Source: Pilaira anomala
Lineage: Eukaryota > Mucoromycota > Mucoromycetes > Mucorales > Mucoraceae
NCBI GenBank assembly: GCA_025716855.1
Contig: JAIXMQ010000049.1
Span: 169,740-233,739 of the forward strand
Direction of reading: 5' to 3'
Length of the DNA: 64,000 bases
Under the pieces are notes generated by a model, which was not told the origin of the DNA, did no database searches, and saw nothing but the letters and a program-made list of their open reading frames with translations. Positions 46,424 through 58,867 of this stretch are shown piece by piece; position 1 is the first letter of the stretch, and every line of letters begins with the position of its first letter. The translations under genes and the position numbers were made by a program.

Positions 46424-47317
46424 TATTTATTAATCTAAAATCAAAGTTTGTCTTGAACTACATGACGAATCAAAGAGCCATCAGACTTTTTTTTTTTTTC
46501 TGTCACAGAAATAAAATTTTTCATTTTTTTTTTTTTTTTTTGGTGTAAAAAAAAGATATACGCAAAACAGATTATGTCTCCATCATCTAACTGAAAAACT
46601 CAGTCATCCGAAGAACTGCCCAGCTTGCGTTGAATTTAGATCTGAGTGTCACTTGATTTGGAGATCCGTCTACATATAGAGAATACTATAGGCAGATCAT
46701 GGTTAAAAAATCAAACACAGTAATAAAACATACCGCTTTATAATTCAATCTCTCTTCTCGTTTTCCTCTTCAAATACTACTATACCAACTTGTGGGTCTA
46801 GCTTATGGTGAATTTTATGAATTTTTTTTATTTATTTTTCTTTTTATTTTTTAAATACATAGAGTAGTAGAAATTCAATTCTTTTGTCCGTTTCTTTGTA
46901 TTGGCTTTGCAGATGGAGATAATAGCCTATTTATGTAATGAGTTCCTCCCTCCCCCCTCCTCCCACGCTATTATGCATGGATGGATGTAGATCACATGAC
47001 GTATAAATCATGTTAAAACATAAAAGATAAGCGAACTCGGTTCTTTGTTCGGTTGAGAAACAACGAGGTTTATTTACCATAAAAGAGAAAGAGAGAGAGA
47101 GAAAGAGAAGAAACAAGTAAACCGAATCTTTTTTTTTTTTTATGTCGGCTTACACGTCCTTTAAATATGTCATTTAAGAAGAATGAATTCATTCTATTTG
47201 CCGACTTAGAACCCGTTTCATAATAAACAAAGAAAAATGTACTTCAAAAAAAAAAAGTGACAGATAATATAGAAACACTTTATTTAAAAAAAAAAAAAAA
47301 TCCACCCCCCTCCACTT
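46424..47317. other. Intergenic between Harbinger remnant and Rac gene
   Basis: No gene is seen. CTCCCTCCCCCCTCCTCCC at 46946-46964 is a polypurine/polypyrimidine run, and a GA microsatellite lies at 47083-47108. The words GTCGGCTTAC (47143) and GCCGACTTAG (47201) bracket 60 bp as a loose inverted pair. Confidence 0.4.
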
Positions 47318-48157
47318 TTACAAAATAATACACTTTTTCTGCTTCTTGGAAAGTGGCGTCGGACAAAGTACAGCACGAATAGCTTCATCAAATACGTTTT
47401 TCAAACCTTTTTGTGTTAATGCAGAACATTCTAAATACTTTACAGCACCAACTTCTTTTGCCATTTGTAAACTTTGTGTGTATGAGATTGGCACCATGTT
47501 CTTTTGTCGGAGTTTCTCGATTGTCTCTGGGTCTTCTCTTAAATCTAACTTTGTGCCTACCAAGATGATAGGTTTATTCGGTGCATGATGGTTAATCTCT
47601 GGATACCACTAAGGTTTGATAATAAAGATGATGAGTAAAAAATATATATATATATATATTTTAAGATGTAATACCTTGGTCTTGACATTCTCAAATGAAG
47701 GTGGACTCACAAGCGAAAAACAAACGAGAAAGACATCCGTTTGTGGATAAGATAAAGGCCTTAATCGATCATAATCTTCTTGTCCTGCTGTATCCCATAA
47801 TCCTAAATTAATAGGTTTTCCATCGACTTTGACATTAGCTGAATAATTATCGAAACTATTTTAGATATAAAAAAAGAGTTAGATATTAGATTTGAATTGA
47901 TTGTATTTTCTCTCTCTCTCTCTCTTTCTCTCTTACACAGTTGGAACATATTCGCCTGGAAATGCATTTGTTGTATATGAAATCAATAGACATGTTTTAC
48001 CCACTGCACTGTATAATCAAAATAAATAGAATAAAATTAATTTTATCAATGTTTATCTTCTTTTGTCATTTTTTTTTGTTTTTTTTTTTTTGTACCCATC
48101 GCCTACGACAACACACTTGATAGCCTGCATGCTTTGTTGTGGTGGTTGATTATCCAT
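47318..48157 (-). CDS. RAC1: Rac-family small GTPase
   Basis: Exons in transcription order 48157-48096, 48008-47937, 47855-47675 and 47608-47318 close to 201 aa. A 9-residue extension (MDNQPPQQS) precedes the usual [17 protein letters not shown]. Switch I has [14 protein letters not shown], switch [21 protein letters not shown], then [10 protein letters not shown] and the Rho insert. Next come [21 protein letters not shown], a KKQKK polybasic stretch and the CAAX box CIIL, predicted to be geranylgeranylated. Sequence around [17 protein letters not shown] and SALTQ favours Rac over Cdc42 or Rho. Rac steers actin and polarised growth in filamentous fungi. Confidence 0.95.
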
Positions 48158-48523
48158 ATTGAATAATAATAATAAAGTAAAGAAGAAAAAGAAGAGTTGT
48201 TTATTTTTTCTGAAAAAAAAAAAGGAGTTAAACTTTTTTTGAGTAAGAACAAGGAGGTAATAATGATTGTGTGAGTTGTGTGTGTGGGCGCGTGCGTGTG
48301 TGTGTGTGCGCGTGTGTGTGTGTGTGTGTGTGTGTAGTGTGATGTATAACAACTATGACAAAAAGGACTGTTATCATACTCCTTCTTTTTTTTTTTTGTT
48401 CAAACCCAAATAGTAATGCAAGTTGAATATAGAATTTTTAAAGGAGCATAACTCCTTTTTTTTTTTTTTTTTAAAGAAAGAAAATATCTTTACTCGTTTT
48501 TGCTTAGTTAATCCAATTTACTC

Positions 48524-48554
<31 letters not shown>

Positions 48555-48907
48555 GGTCCGTTTGCCACACATACAGATAATACAGATAATACACACATAT
48601 TTATGTAAAAGTAAAAAGAGCTCAAATAATAGGACCCTTTTATTTTGTTTTTTTCACCCGGGAAATGAATGAATTTACACGTGTATATATTTACGTTATC
48701 TTTTATTTATAATAATAAAACGCAAAACAAATACATCACATGTACATCCATTTAATCCTATTTTTCTATTACGCCTAAATGAGAAGGATCGTCACCCAAA
48801 TTTTTTTTTTTTTTATATATAAAGGGCTTATAAATAACGCAATTGCATTTTTTTAAAAAAAAAGAAAAAACATTGTTTTTGTTTCTTTCTTTAAAACATT
48901 TCATATT
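48158..48907. other. Divergent intergenic region between Rac and isocitrate lyase, with GT microsatellite
   Basis: No gene is seen. A (GT/GC)n microsatellite covers 48266-48335 and paired T/A homopolymers lie at 48524-48554. It holds both promoters. Confidence 0.45.
48266..48335. repeat. GT/GC microsatellite between Rac and isocitrate lyase
   Basis: About 70 nt dominated by GT with GC interruptions (GTGCGCGTG). It lies in the Rac upstream region. Alternating purine-pyrimidine of this kind can adopt Z-DNA. Confidence 0.75.
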
Positions 48908-50595
48908 ATGACACTTGACCAAGAAGCAATTGCGTTTCAAAAAGAAGTAGAGCAAGTCAAACAATGGTGGTCCACTCCACGTTTTAAACTGGTCAAACGT
49001 CCATATACGGCGGAATCGATAGTCTCTAAACGAGGCTACTTTCCAGTCCAATACCGATCCAACGTGCAAGGACAAAAGTTATGGAAGATTTTACAAAAGA
49101 ATAAACAAACAGGAGGTACCTCACATACGTTTGGCGCTTTGGATCCAGTTCAAGTCACGCAGATGGCGCCTCATCTTGATACCGTCTATGTCTCAGGCTG
49201 GCAATGTTCTTCCACTGCTTCGACTTCCAATGAACCTGGTCCAGATCTCGCGGATTATCCTATGGATACTGTGCCTAATAAAGTGGAACACTTGTTCTTT
49301 GCTCAAATCTTTCATGATCGTAAACAAAGAGAGGCTAGGTTGGCTATGTCCGCTCAAGAAAGAGCTCAGGAACCTGAAATTGATTACTTGAGACCAATTA
49401 TTGCGGATGGTGATACGGGGCATGGTGGTATCACTGCTATTATGAAGTTAACAAAGATGTTTGTTGAACGTGGTGCTGCTGGTATTCACGGTAAAGTTTA
49501 TTTTTTTTTTTTATTTAAAAAAAAAACAAAGATCAACATCGATGACTGACTGTTAATAAAAAAAAAATAGTGGAGGATCAATCTCCAGGTACTAAAAAGT
49601 GTGGCCATATGGCTGGTAAGGTCTTAGTCCCTATTGCAGAACACATCAGTCGCTTAGTAGCTATTCGTGCTCAATACGATATCATGGGAGTTGAGAATAT
49701 TGTGGTTGCACGTACAGATGCAGAAGCAGCTACATTAATCACTAGCAACATTGATTCTCGTGACCATGAATTCCTTGTTGGATCGACCAACCCATCTTTG
49801 AAGCCATTAGCCACGGTGATGCAAGAAGCAGAAGCCAAGGGATTACAAGGAGAACAATTACAAGCCGTTGAAGATGACTGGGTCTCTCAAGCCGATTTGA
49901 AGCGTTATGGAGTCGCAGTTGCCGATCATTTAAAGAAAAACGGGCAAGGCAATGTGGCCAGTACCTTTTTATCCGAGACACGTAACAAGTCCAATGCAGA
50001 AGCGCGCGAGATTGCTAAAAGCAAGTATAAGGTGGATATCTATTGGGACTGGGACGCTTGTAGAGTACGTGAAGGGTATTATCGATACGAAGGTGGAACT
50101 GAAGCGGCCACGTCTCGTGCGATTGCGTTTACGGGGTATGCAGATATGCTTTGGATGGAAACCAAGAAACCTATCTTGTCTCAAGCGGAACAATTCTCCA
50201 AGGGTGTCTTGGCAGTATCTCCTGAAACCTTATTATGTTATAATCTCTCTCCTTCCTTTAATTGGGATGCAGCAGGATTGAACGATCAGGATATGGCAAC
50301 GTATATTGAAAATCTAGGTAAATTAGGTTTTGTTTGGCAATTTATTACGTTGGGCGGTCTTCATGCGAATGCTTTGGCAAGTGCTACGTTCTCCAAGAGT
50401 TTCAAGGAGCATGGTATGTTGGGGTACGTGAATCATGTTCAGAGAAAGGAAAGAGAGTTTGGTGTGGATGTATTACAGCATCAGAAATGGTCAGGTGCTA
50501 ATTTTGCTGATGAGTTGATGAAGATTGTTACAGGTGGTATGTCTGCTACAGCTGCTATGGGTAAAGGTGTTACGGAAGATCAATTCAAACATTAA
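48908..50595 (+). CDS. ICL1: Isocitrate lyase
   Basis: Exons 48908-49490 and 49571-50595 give 535 aa, normal for fungal isocitrate lyases. The catalytic signature KKCGH is at 203-207 ([11 protein letters not shown]). [20 protein letters not shown] and ADGDTGHGG segments, the NLSPSFNW loop and the end [19 protein letters not shown] are all in place. The enzyme splits isocitrate into glyoxylate and succinate in the glyoxylate shunt, needed for growth on acetate or fatty acids. No clear PTS1 tripeptide is seen, so cellular location is open. Codon use is balanced, consistent with good expression. Confidence 0.97.
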
Positions 50596-50655
50596 AAAAA
50601 AAAAAATCATTTTTTTTTCATTTAAAAATAAATCTTTTCTATCTTGCACTACTAA

Positions 50656-50903
50656 CTACTGTAATATACGCCCTTTTTTCATTTTTGATGTTAGAAAGAT
50701 CTTGATTTTCTCCTTGATAAATTGTTTTAATGCATGTAGATCTATACTTTTTTTTAAAAAAAAAACGGTAATCAATGTAATCTGATCACGCTAAATAACG
50801 AGAATGATCTTAAACAGAAGTATGCATTTTTTTTTATCGTTGTTTATCTCATGTACATCTGCACATACTTACGTCTTCTCGCATCATTCGTTCCTTTATT
50901 AAT

Positions 50904-50938
<35 letters not shown>

Positions 50939-51257
50939 CTGAATAGAATCTACTAATGTATGATAAAATCCTTCATCGGAATTCGATTTAATTAATAAGT
51001 GATAAATATGTTCACCGTATAATAATTTGTTGAAAAGTCTTAAAAGTAAGATAAGAAAAAAAAAAGAGGATGTGTATTCAAATAAAAGGGGTTTATAGGA
51101 AAAGAGTGTACTCTTTTCACAATAAGGTTGACAGTCTTGGATTTCATAATAATGTATATAGGTTACACGTATAACCTGGTTAAGACGCGTTGTATTTTGC
51201 ATGAAAGTTCTCAGAAAGGGTTTGTGATACTGTGATATTAAATCATTCGTGAGAAAT
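50656..51257 (-). pseudogene. Unidentified gene fragment with in-frame poly(A)-coded lysine run
   Basis: Possible exons in transcription order: one starting at 51257 (RFLTNDLISQYHKPFLRTFM) and running to about 50875, then 50741-50656 (LHALKQFIKEKIKIFLTSKM then a stop). Helical, coding-like phrases such as RLFNKLLYGEHIYHLLIKSN and EGFYHTLVDSIQL are separated by less convincing sequence. A lysine run from A24 lies in the middle. An alternative donor (GTATGT) in the first piece gives a compatible phase with the last exon. No upstream exons are visible beyond 51257. It may be the 3' end of a damaged or duplicated gene; no family is recognised. Confidence 0.35.
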
Positions 51258-51469
51258 CTAAAAGAGAATTAAATAATCAATGTCAAATAATAGGTGGAGC
51301 CACCTATTAAATAGTAATCCATGATAAAGATATGATATATTAGCTGCGGTTCATATTATATAATCAAGAAAAGACATTTATTTTAGATTGCTATATTGTG
51401 TATTTTATTGCCCATTTAATAGTTCAAAAAGAAAAGGGTGAAAATAGGATCTCATTGGTATATTATTCC

Positions 51470-51910
51470 TGCAGATCAATTTTCTTTCAATGACCCCTTG
51501 TTACACTTTTATTAGAAATTAATGGTGTTTGGAGAGAGCAGGCGAAAATTCCGTTCAAAGAAAAAACAAATAGAAATACAAAATAAAAAAAATAAAAATG
51601 TAAAAGCTTGAAACAAAGTATAGTTTGAATATAAAAAAAAAAACCCAAATTATGTTTAATTGATGAAAACACCAAGAGAAAAGGGTTATACAAATACAAA
51701 TACACAATATATAAGGATTAGATTAATTATACTTACAGCGAGTTTCATTGACAAGGAAGGGCAATAACCCCTCCGGAAAAATGGGGGGGGGGGTGTTTGT
51801 TGCTGTTACTGGTGGTTGTATAAGAGCGGTAACGGGCCAGAAGAACAATTGGTGGGGCTGGTAAAAGTCATGAGGAAGGGTTACGGCTCTGTTGTGAGAG
51901 GAGGGAGGGA
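51470..51910. repeat. Diverged dispersed repeat, copy 2
   Basis: Collinear with 29795-30240 (see there): AATTAATGGT, AAAATTCCGTTCAAAGA, TAGTTTGAATA, GTTTAATTGA, GGATTAGATTAA, ACTTACA and a GTT/CTG-rich end. A G11 run at 51784-51794 is unique to this copy. Confidence 0.6.
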
Positions 51911-53468
51911 CGAGAAAGAAGAAAGCTCCACACCCCCCTTTTTTTTTGTATTGTTGTCACCAGAATGAGAGTAAAGTTTATAATATGTAAAAGAAAAAGA
52001 AAATTTATAACGAGTGTATTTATAATTTATTTTATTTCTGTTATTAATCCAACAACTCTTTTTGTATTGATCCGGTTTTTATTTATGAAAAGTGAAAAAA
52101 ATTGAAAATCACCTTTCATTCTTTCACCGGTAGTATATATAAAGCCTCTCTCTATGATTTAGAAATGGAAAAAAAAAATCTATAGGTAAATATGACGACA
52201 TGTGTGATAAAACGAAACTTCTATTTGCAATAAAATGAGTTAATCGATTTATGTGTATGTATATATCATAATTTTTCGATAGGTTCATATTAAAGGAATA
52301 TATTCCGGCTTGGCCTTTTTTTTTTTTTCAATAAAGTCTGTCATACGCTATATCATTATTTTCCAAAGTCAGCGTATACACAGTCAAAAAAAGAGAAAGA
52401 GAGAATAAAATAACGCGTGGTTAATTTATCTATTCGATGAAAAAAAAAAAAAGATTGTGTATCACACGCTCAACCACCTCTGGGAGAGTTATACAACACC
52501 ATTCGTACTTCTTTTTTGGCACTTTTGTGTTTTCTTTTATTCAATGCAGTTGTTCCGAAAGTTATACAGGTTACACATGAAAAAGATCAGCAACAGAAAT
52601 AAAAGAGAATATAAGACCGTTTCAAGGTCTTTGTACAAGACACACTAAGTATACCGTTGGTCTTTCTTTTTTTTTAAAAAAAAAAAAGAAAAAAAAAACT
52701 CGAATGAATTGAGAAGAAAGAAGTATTTAAAACGTCAAAAGCTTATTTTAACTTTCTCGTTTTTTTTTTTTTCGTTGAAGCCGATAAATAGAATCCTAGG
52801 AATAAAATCAAGTGATATTGAGAACATCATCATCTAAAAAAAAAGCTTTTTTTAAAAAAAAAAAAAAAAAAAGCGTAAGGGACGATAAACTTTTACTTTT
52901 TTAACAGAAAAAAGAAAAAAAAAAATATCACAGACTCTGTATTGTTGATTCTTTTTGTGTCAAAAAAAAACAGACTCCACAACGCGCGCTCGCGCATTGG
53001 CAAGAAAACACTTTATAAAACGAAGATCTTCTTTTTTTTTTTGTTTTTATGTGTGTGTGTGTGTTACAAATGTGTTACCAATAAATCGAGTTTTTTTTTT
53101 TCTGGTTTGTATTCAAACCCTCTCTTCCTTTTACCTTTTATAGATTTCGCCGAATGAGTTCATCATTTACCCATTTCAAACAAACTGTTCACTTTCTCTC
53201 TCTCTCTCTTTCCCAACATCATTCACTCCGTTATAAAAAAAAAAAAAAAAAAAAAAAGTATCGTGTTACCTGGAGAAAAATAATTTATATATAAATCCCT
53301 TTCCTCCCCCCCACCCCTTCTTTTATTCTGTTTTGTTTTTTTGTTTTTTTTTTACTACTATTTTATAACTAAAAAAAGAAAATATATACAAAAAATTTTT
53401 TTTTTCTTTCAAACTAAAAAAATACTTTATACCTTTAATTGTTACTATTATAGTAATAACATATAAAC
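51911..53468. other. Long gene-poor stretch upstream of the LtrA-like gene
   Basis: No gene is supported; frames at 52457-52648 and 52942-53157 look like chance in low-complexity DNA. Many A/T tracts, a (GT)n run at 53050-53063 and CGCGCGCTCGCGC at about 52984. The last 150 bp is T-rich promoter-like DNA. Confidence 0.4.
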
Positions 53469-56400
53469 ATGACACAAAGTCGTTATCAAGGACCAACATT
53501 TGGAGACCGTGGTAGAAGACCTTCAGCTTTACCAACCAGTGAACAACATGTGGATATCGAGAACCCTGAAGCCTTTTTACATAATAATCGATCTAATATC
53601 AGTGATGCGGTTTCCGACCATTTACATCCACCACTTACAACTCATGAGACGAATACGAGTTATAGGTCTAACAATCCAACTATCCGAAGATTACATGGTG
53701 ATAATTTATTTGTCAATCCATTACATGATCACACAGGAAAGCCATTACGTAGACTCGGTTCAGAGACGATTGGAGATATCTTGGCCCATCCTATCAAAGA
53801 ACTTCAATTACATACAAAGAGATCTGAAGCTTATGAAGCAGAGAAAAATGAATGGAATGAAAAGCATCCAAATTCTATTGCTTCTAAAAAGGATGTGTTA
53901 AATTGTGAAGAACCTATAGTGTAAAAAGAGAAAAAAAAAAAAAATTCTATACTAGGCCTAAACTAACCTAAAAAAAAAAAAAAATTATTCATCCTTTTTA
54001 TAGTGAAGGAATTCGAATTCGATTAAGTATGACAGCCCACGTTCTTTTTATTGAAAATGCATTTTTTTTTTTTTTTGCTTACATGTTTTTATAATGTAAA
54101 TAGCTATCCATTTTAGACATTTAGTAGGTGATCAAGATTTTAAATTCACAGAGGAACAAATAGAAAGAATAGAAAAACCTGTAAGTTTTAAATAGCGTTA
54201 TTTATATATATATATATATATATTATTGAGAGGAATTATTTGATCTTTATACTTTTTTTAAAAAAAAAGCTGAATTTAACGCTAGAAGAAAAGGAAGAAT
54301 TAAGATCATTTAAAGATACAGATGATTTAATTGATTTCTTGGAAGAAACGAATCGAGATTATTCTGTCAAAGTACACAAAACTGTTGCATTTCGTGCTGA
54401 ACTTGCGCAAAAAAGAAACGAATTAAGCGACTCATGTAAAAGAAAAAATATTTAAAACAATATGCAAAAAAAATACTAACGTTAAAAAAAAAAGTCAATG
54501 CGTTTGATTTAGGTGATAAATCAAATAGTACGACATTTAATTCAGCCATCACCTCGGAAAAACAAAACTCGTCTTCTGTTCAAAATGGGTCCACAGAAGA
54601 TTTTGGTCCTCATAAAGAACGCCCACACAAGAATCATAAGAATACGGATATCCTGATTGATTTAAATAAAAATGTATATATTCAAATACAGTTTATGGCC
54701 ATCATCCAAGAGCATATCGTCAATCAAAGAAGAGCTTTGTTTCTTTTACCCGATCCAGATCTTTCTGATGAAATTGGTGAGGAGTCTTCTGCCACTTGGA
54801 TAGAATTGTTGGGTGATGTGTTTTATGTAGGCTGGATCACGTAAGAGAGAGAGAGAGGGACAGAAGAAATGTGTATATATACACTCAAAGAAAAAAAAAA
54901 TTAAACTTTTTTTTTTTTGTTCTTTACATGTATAGGAATTTTACACATTCAATTCATATCGATAATGTATCTAACCTGGCAACTTATGCGGCTTGGTTTG
55001 TTGTCATGTGGTGGACTTGGTGCTCGGGAGCTTTATATTCTTCAAGATATGATAGGGGAGGTAAAAAACAAAACAAAAAAAAGTGCTGATATATCTTTAA
55101 TTTTATGGCTGAACTCTTTTTATTTTTTTTACGTGTATAGATGTTGCGCATCACGTTTATAAAATTATTGAATTATGTGGTCTAAGTAAGTTTTTTTTTT
55201 TTTTTTTTAATAATTTGATTAATTATCTAAAAAAGACTAACTTTCAGAAACGTAGTTATTATGGCTGGTTCAAGTGGTAAAATTAACTTTGAATCAAATC
55301 CTAAAATGTTTATTATTGGTTATATCAGTAAGTGACATACTCTTTTTTTTTTTTTTTTTTTTTTTGAAAAAATAACCTTCCAACCCTAAAATCTTTTTTT
55401 TTTTTTCTAGTCATGAAATCCGTGATTTTATTTGAATATCTTGTAGTGTTTATAGTCTCATTAGGAGCCCACTTTAAGTCCTCACGTCGTCCACTCGGTT
55501 TCTATGTCGCAGCGAGTGCCGTTTCAATTACCATGTGGGGAGTCTCTTTACTGTATGTAGCAAGAGAAGATCTTTCCAAACGGTATGCACTCTGGTACGT
55601 CAGTATCGGACTGGAAGTGATAGTGCATCTCTGGTTCCAAGGCAACAGCCGAGTTTCTTTAGCTGCCAGTCATTTAGGTGAACGATTTGGATTATTTACA
55701 TTGATCATTTTGGGCGAGAACTGTATGGGCTTTATCAAGATGGTCTCAGAAGCCAGCACGACCTCGAACGTGATTATCTGTAATGTCTTTGGGGTGACGA
55801 TTATCTTTTGCTATTTCTTCATGTATTTTGATGATTTTAGTGGTGAGGCGATGGCTACGACGCGATTGAGTCAGCTTTGGATGTACCTTCATTTTCCTTT
55901 ACATTTGTTTCAGGTGGCTTTTGGGATTGCGCTTACGGATATTATTTTGATTCATAACGCTTATAAGGATACACCTGCTTACCTTGCTGAGACGCTTCAT
56001 AAATGTGCTTCGATTGCTGCTGGGACTGTGGATTCAGCAGTTACAGCCAGTGCAGAACATTTGACTCTGTCTAACGCTACGACGATGGCTACTCAATACA
56101 GTGTATTTAAAGCCTCTGCAGCAGTTGGAGGAGGAGAAGAAGAAGAGTTGAATTGTGATCCGTTGTTTGACATTAAAATCTTTTGGATCACAGCTGGGTT
56201 AATTTTATGTTTCAATGCGTTTATTAAATGGATTAATACACCCATTAAAGGTATACACAATACGGAAGAAAAAAAAAAACGATGATATAAAATCTAAAAC
56301 TGTTGTCTTTTTTTTGTTGTTGTATAGGTAGTATGCCATCACATTTTATTTGTGTATCTCGTATCTTGAATGCAATTATCTTTTTTGCACTCTCAAAAAC

Positions 56401-56574
56401 AACGTATGCACATCTTGATGGACTTGAGATGGTTTCAATCATGATGGCTTGTTTATTATTCCAATGTAAGTATCTATTTTATTTTGATAACAAAAAAAAA
56501 AAAAAAAAAAAGCTTCTAATCTTTTCTTTTCTTTATGTCATGTATGTGTAGCTGCTATCGATTTATTAGATTAA
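53469..56574 (+). CDS. LtrA-family (low temperature requirement A) multi-pass membrane protein
   Basis: Exon 1 (53469-53920) codes a hydrophilic N-terminal region of 150 residues. Later coding pieces include 54113-54180, 54270-54433, 54514-54842, 54936-55060, 55141-55195, 55249-55328, 55411-56252, about 56328-56465 and 56552-56574. The membrane core shows the LtrA pattern. ATWIELLGDVFYVGWIT is like the family's first helix motif, then come AAWFVVMWWTWCSGALYSSRY, HLWFQGNSRVSLAASHLGERFGLFTLIILGENCMG (in pieces) and final helices NAIIFFALSKTTYAHLDGLEM. Bacterial LtrA proteins relate to cold growth; fungal roles are unknown. Two junctions (around 54050-54115, and at 55195 where a GTTTTT donor is needed) are uncertain, so the exact protein is not fixed. 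Confidence 0.75.
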
Positions 56575-57507
56575 AACCTTATACTAAATGCTTTTTTTTT
56601 TTTTTTTTTCATATCGGAGTAAATCAAAAAAAAAGTATGACAATTACGTCGTTTTTAAAGATATTTTAGCACATTATTATATTATTTTTTTTTTTTTTTT
56701 TACATAAGTTATTTGGGCCTCGAGTTCAAGGGTTCATCATTTAAATAACTGTTGGTAATTATTATAATTACAACTGATTTCAAATTCTATAGGATTCTGT
56801 TAAATGAGGCTTTTTTTTTTTTTTATATTATATTTTAGTTGAAAAAAGTGAATTTTATTCTTTTTTTTTTTTTTTCACTTTGATAAAAGTAACATCAGTA
56901 CAGTGTAATCATGATCTTCGTTTTTCGTGGCGGAGTAAAAAAGAAAAGAAAAAAAGAAATAGACTTCTTCCATTCTTTTAACAACCCCCCCAAAAAAAAA
57001 AAAAAAAAAAAACTATATTTTCTTAAAGATGTGTGATTTTACATATATCCCTCAATAAACAAAGATAAAGATTTTATGATATGAGATTTTTTTTTTTCTT
57101 CTCCTTTTAGAAAAATAAAAGTACTGATAAGGGTAATGATAATGGTAACTTATTTTTGATGGTAATTCAAACATTTCAATTTACCTTTTATGGCAAGTGG
57201 AAGAAGCAATGACATCAGTAACCCAAGATTCTGTCAGTTTTTTTTTGAAGCTGAGATTTTTTTTTTTTTACTGAAAAAGCAGCTAAAAGAAAAACAAAAG
57301 GGCCACACTGATGATTTTTATTAGGTATTTTAAACTAAACCTAAAAGGAAAATAAATAAACCCTAGCACATGAGAAACAGACTTCTTTTTCGAGTTCAGT
57401 TCTTCTTTTGAAATTTTTTATTTCATATAAATACAAGAGAGTTTGATGGGGAATGAGATTTTTTTTTTTTTTTTTCATTTTTTAAAAACAAATTTTTATA
57501 AATAATA
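56575..57507. other. Intergenic between LtrA-like and HAD genes
   Basis: No gene is seen. AT-rich with numerous homopolymers (T18 at 56590-56609 region, A21 at about 56991). It holds the upstream gene's 3' end and the HAD gene promoter. Confidence 0.4.
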
Positions 57508-58867
57508 ATGTCTACTCCTACCAACTTGACTCCCTCTACTGAATTCGCTAGTGCTGACGAAACTCGTGATTTGGCTGCCTCTTTCGCTGCTTCTCTTAAG
57601 CAACAAAATGGTAACAACTCACATCAAGCCAACACTTTCACCCCTCATAACAACGAAGATGGTATCTCTGCTAGAGATTGGGCTTTGTTCCGTGATCCCG
57701 TTCTCCATAACGAACGTTTAGATGCCATTCGTGCCAAGAAGGGTTTCATTATCGATATGGATGGTGTCATCTATCATGTAAAGATTTAAGATTGTGTACA
57801 AAAAAAAAAAAAAAAAAAAAGATGGTAGTACCATAAACTAACATATTTCATATCCATATTAGGGTTCCAACTTATTACCTGGTGCTAAGGAATTTGTTGC
57901 TTTCTTGGAAAAGAACAACAAGAAGTATCTTTTCTTAACTAACAACTCTGCTCCTACTCCTCGTGAATTACAACAAAAGTTACAACGTCTTGGTATTGAT
58001 GTCACTGAAGATCATTTCTTCACTTCTGGTCAAGCTACTGCTTACTTCCTTCACTCTCAAATGCCTGAGGTAAAATATATATATATATAAAGTTTGGGTT
58101 ATAAAAAATGTGGATGATTAAACATTGCATGATTTTTTTTTTTTTTTTAGGGTGGAACCTGTTATGTCATTGGTGAGCCCGGTCTTGCTTATGCTCTTTA
58201 CGATAAGGGTTTCTTCATGAACGATCATAACCCTGATTATGTCGTTTTAGGTGAATCTGCTGTCTATAACTTTGAAAAGTTAACCAAGGCTGTTCAACTT
58301 GTTCAACAAGGTGCCAAATTAATTTCTACCAACTTGGATGTTGAGACCCTTGATTCTCAAGGTCGTAAGATTCCTGCTACTGGTGCCTTTACTGCTTGTG
58401 TTGAATTAGTTACCAAGACCAAGGCTTTCTTCTGTGGTAAGCCCTCTGCTTTGATCATGCGTTATGCTCAACGTGTTCTCGGTTTAAGTCGTATGGAAAC
58501 TTGTATTATTGGTGATCGTATGGATACTGAGTAAGTTTTTTTTTTAAAAAAAAAAAAGGGATTATTTTAAATTTTTAGAAACTAAACAAATTATTGTATA
58601 GTATTGTTGCTGGTATCAGTTCTGAAATCGATCCCGTTCTTGTACTTTCCGGTGTCACTGAAATGAGCGATCTTAACCTCTTTGCTTATCATCCTTTCGT
58701 TATCTTGGGTGGTGTCTATGAGATCCCTTGTGATGACGATAAGAACAAGCTTACTGACAGTGATCTTGAAGAAGCTAGCAGACGTGTAAGTTTATCCTTT
58801 ATTTAAAACTCCCTTGATTGTCGGTGATTTCTAACTTTCTTCTCTTTTATAGGCTTCTTATCTTTAA
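57508..58867 (+). CDS. HAD-superfamily phosphatase, NagD/subfamily IIA
   Basis: Exons 57508-57777, 57863-58069, 58151-58530, 58602-58785 and 58853-58867 close to 351 aa. HAD motifs: I at 83-86 (IIDMDGVIYHG), II LTNNSAPTP with Thr, III the Lys in FFCGKPSALIM, and IV IIGDRMDTDI. The large C2-type cap between motifs II and III (about 125-255) marks subfamily IIA, sugar-phosphate or p-nitrophenyl phosphatases such as NagD and Pho13. The N-terminal 75 residues are extra and low in structure. The ribosomal-like codon bias suggests high expression. The last exon codes only Ala-Ser-Tyr-Leu-stop. The true substrate is unknown. Confidence 0.92.

Noticed and set aside
47318..48157. Reading the Rho-family GTPase as Cdc42
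   Set aside because: The N-terminal core, the [17 protein letters not shown] stretch and [16 protein letters not shown] follow Rac more closely than Cdc42.
48266..48335. GT-rich array as a CRISPR or satellite array
   Set aside because: It is a simple dinucleotide repeat without spacers, in a eukaryotic genome.
54871..55162. Separate small genes within the LtrA-like locus
   Set aside because: The frames match successive exons of one membrane protein when spliced, apart from poly(T)/poly(A) intron parts.
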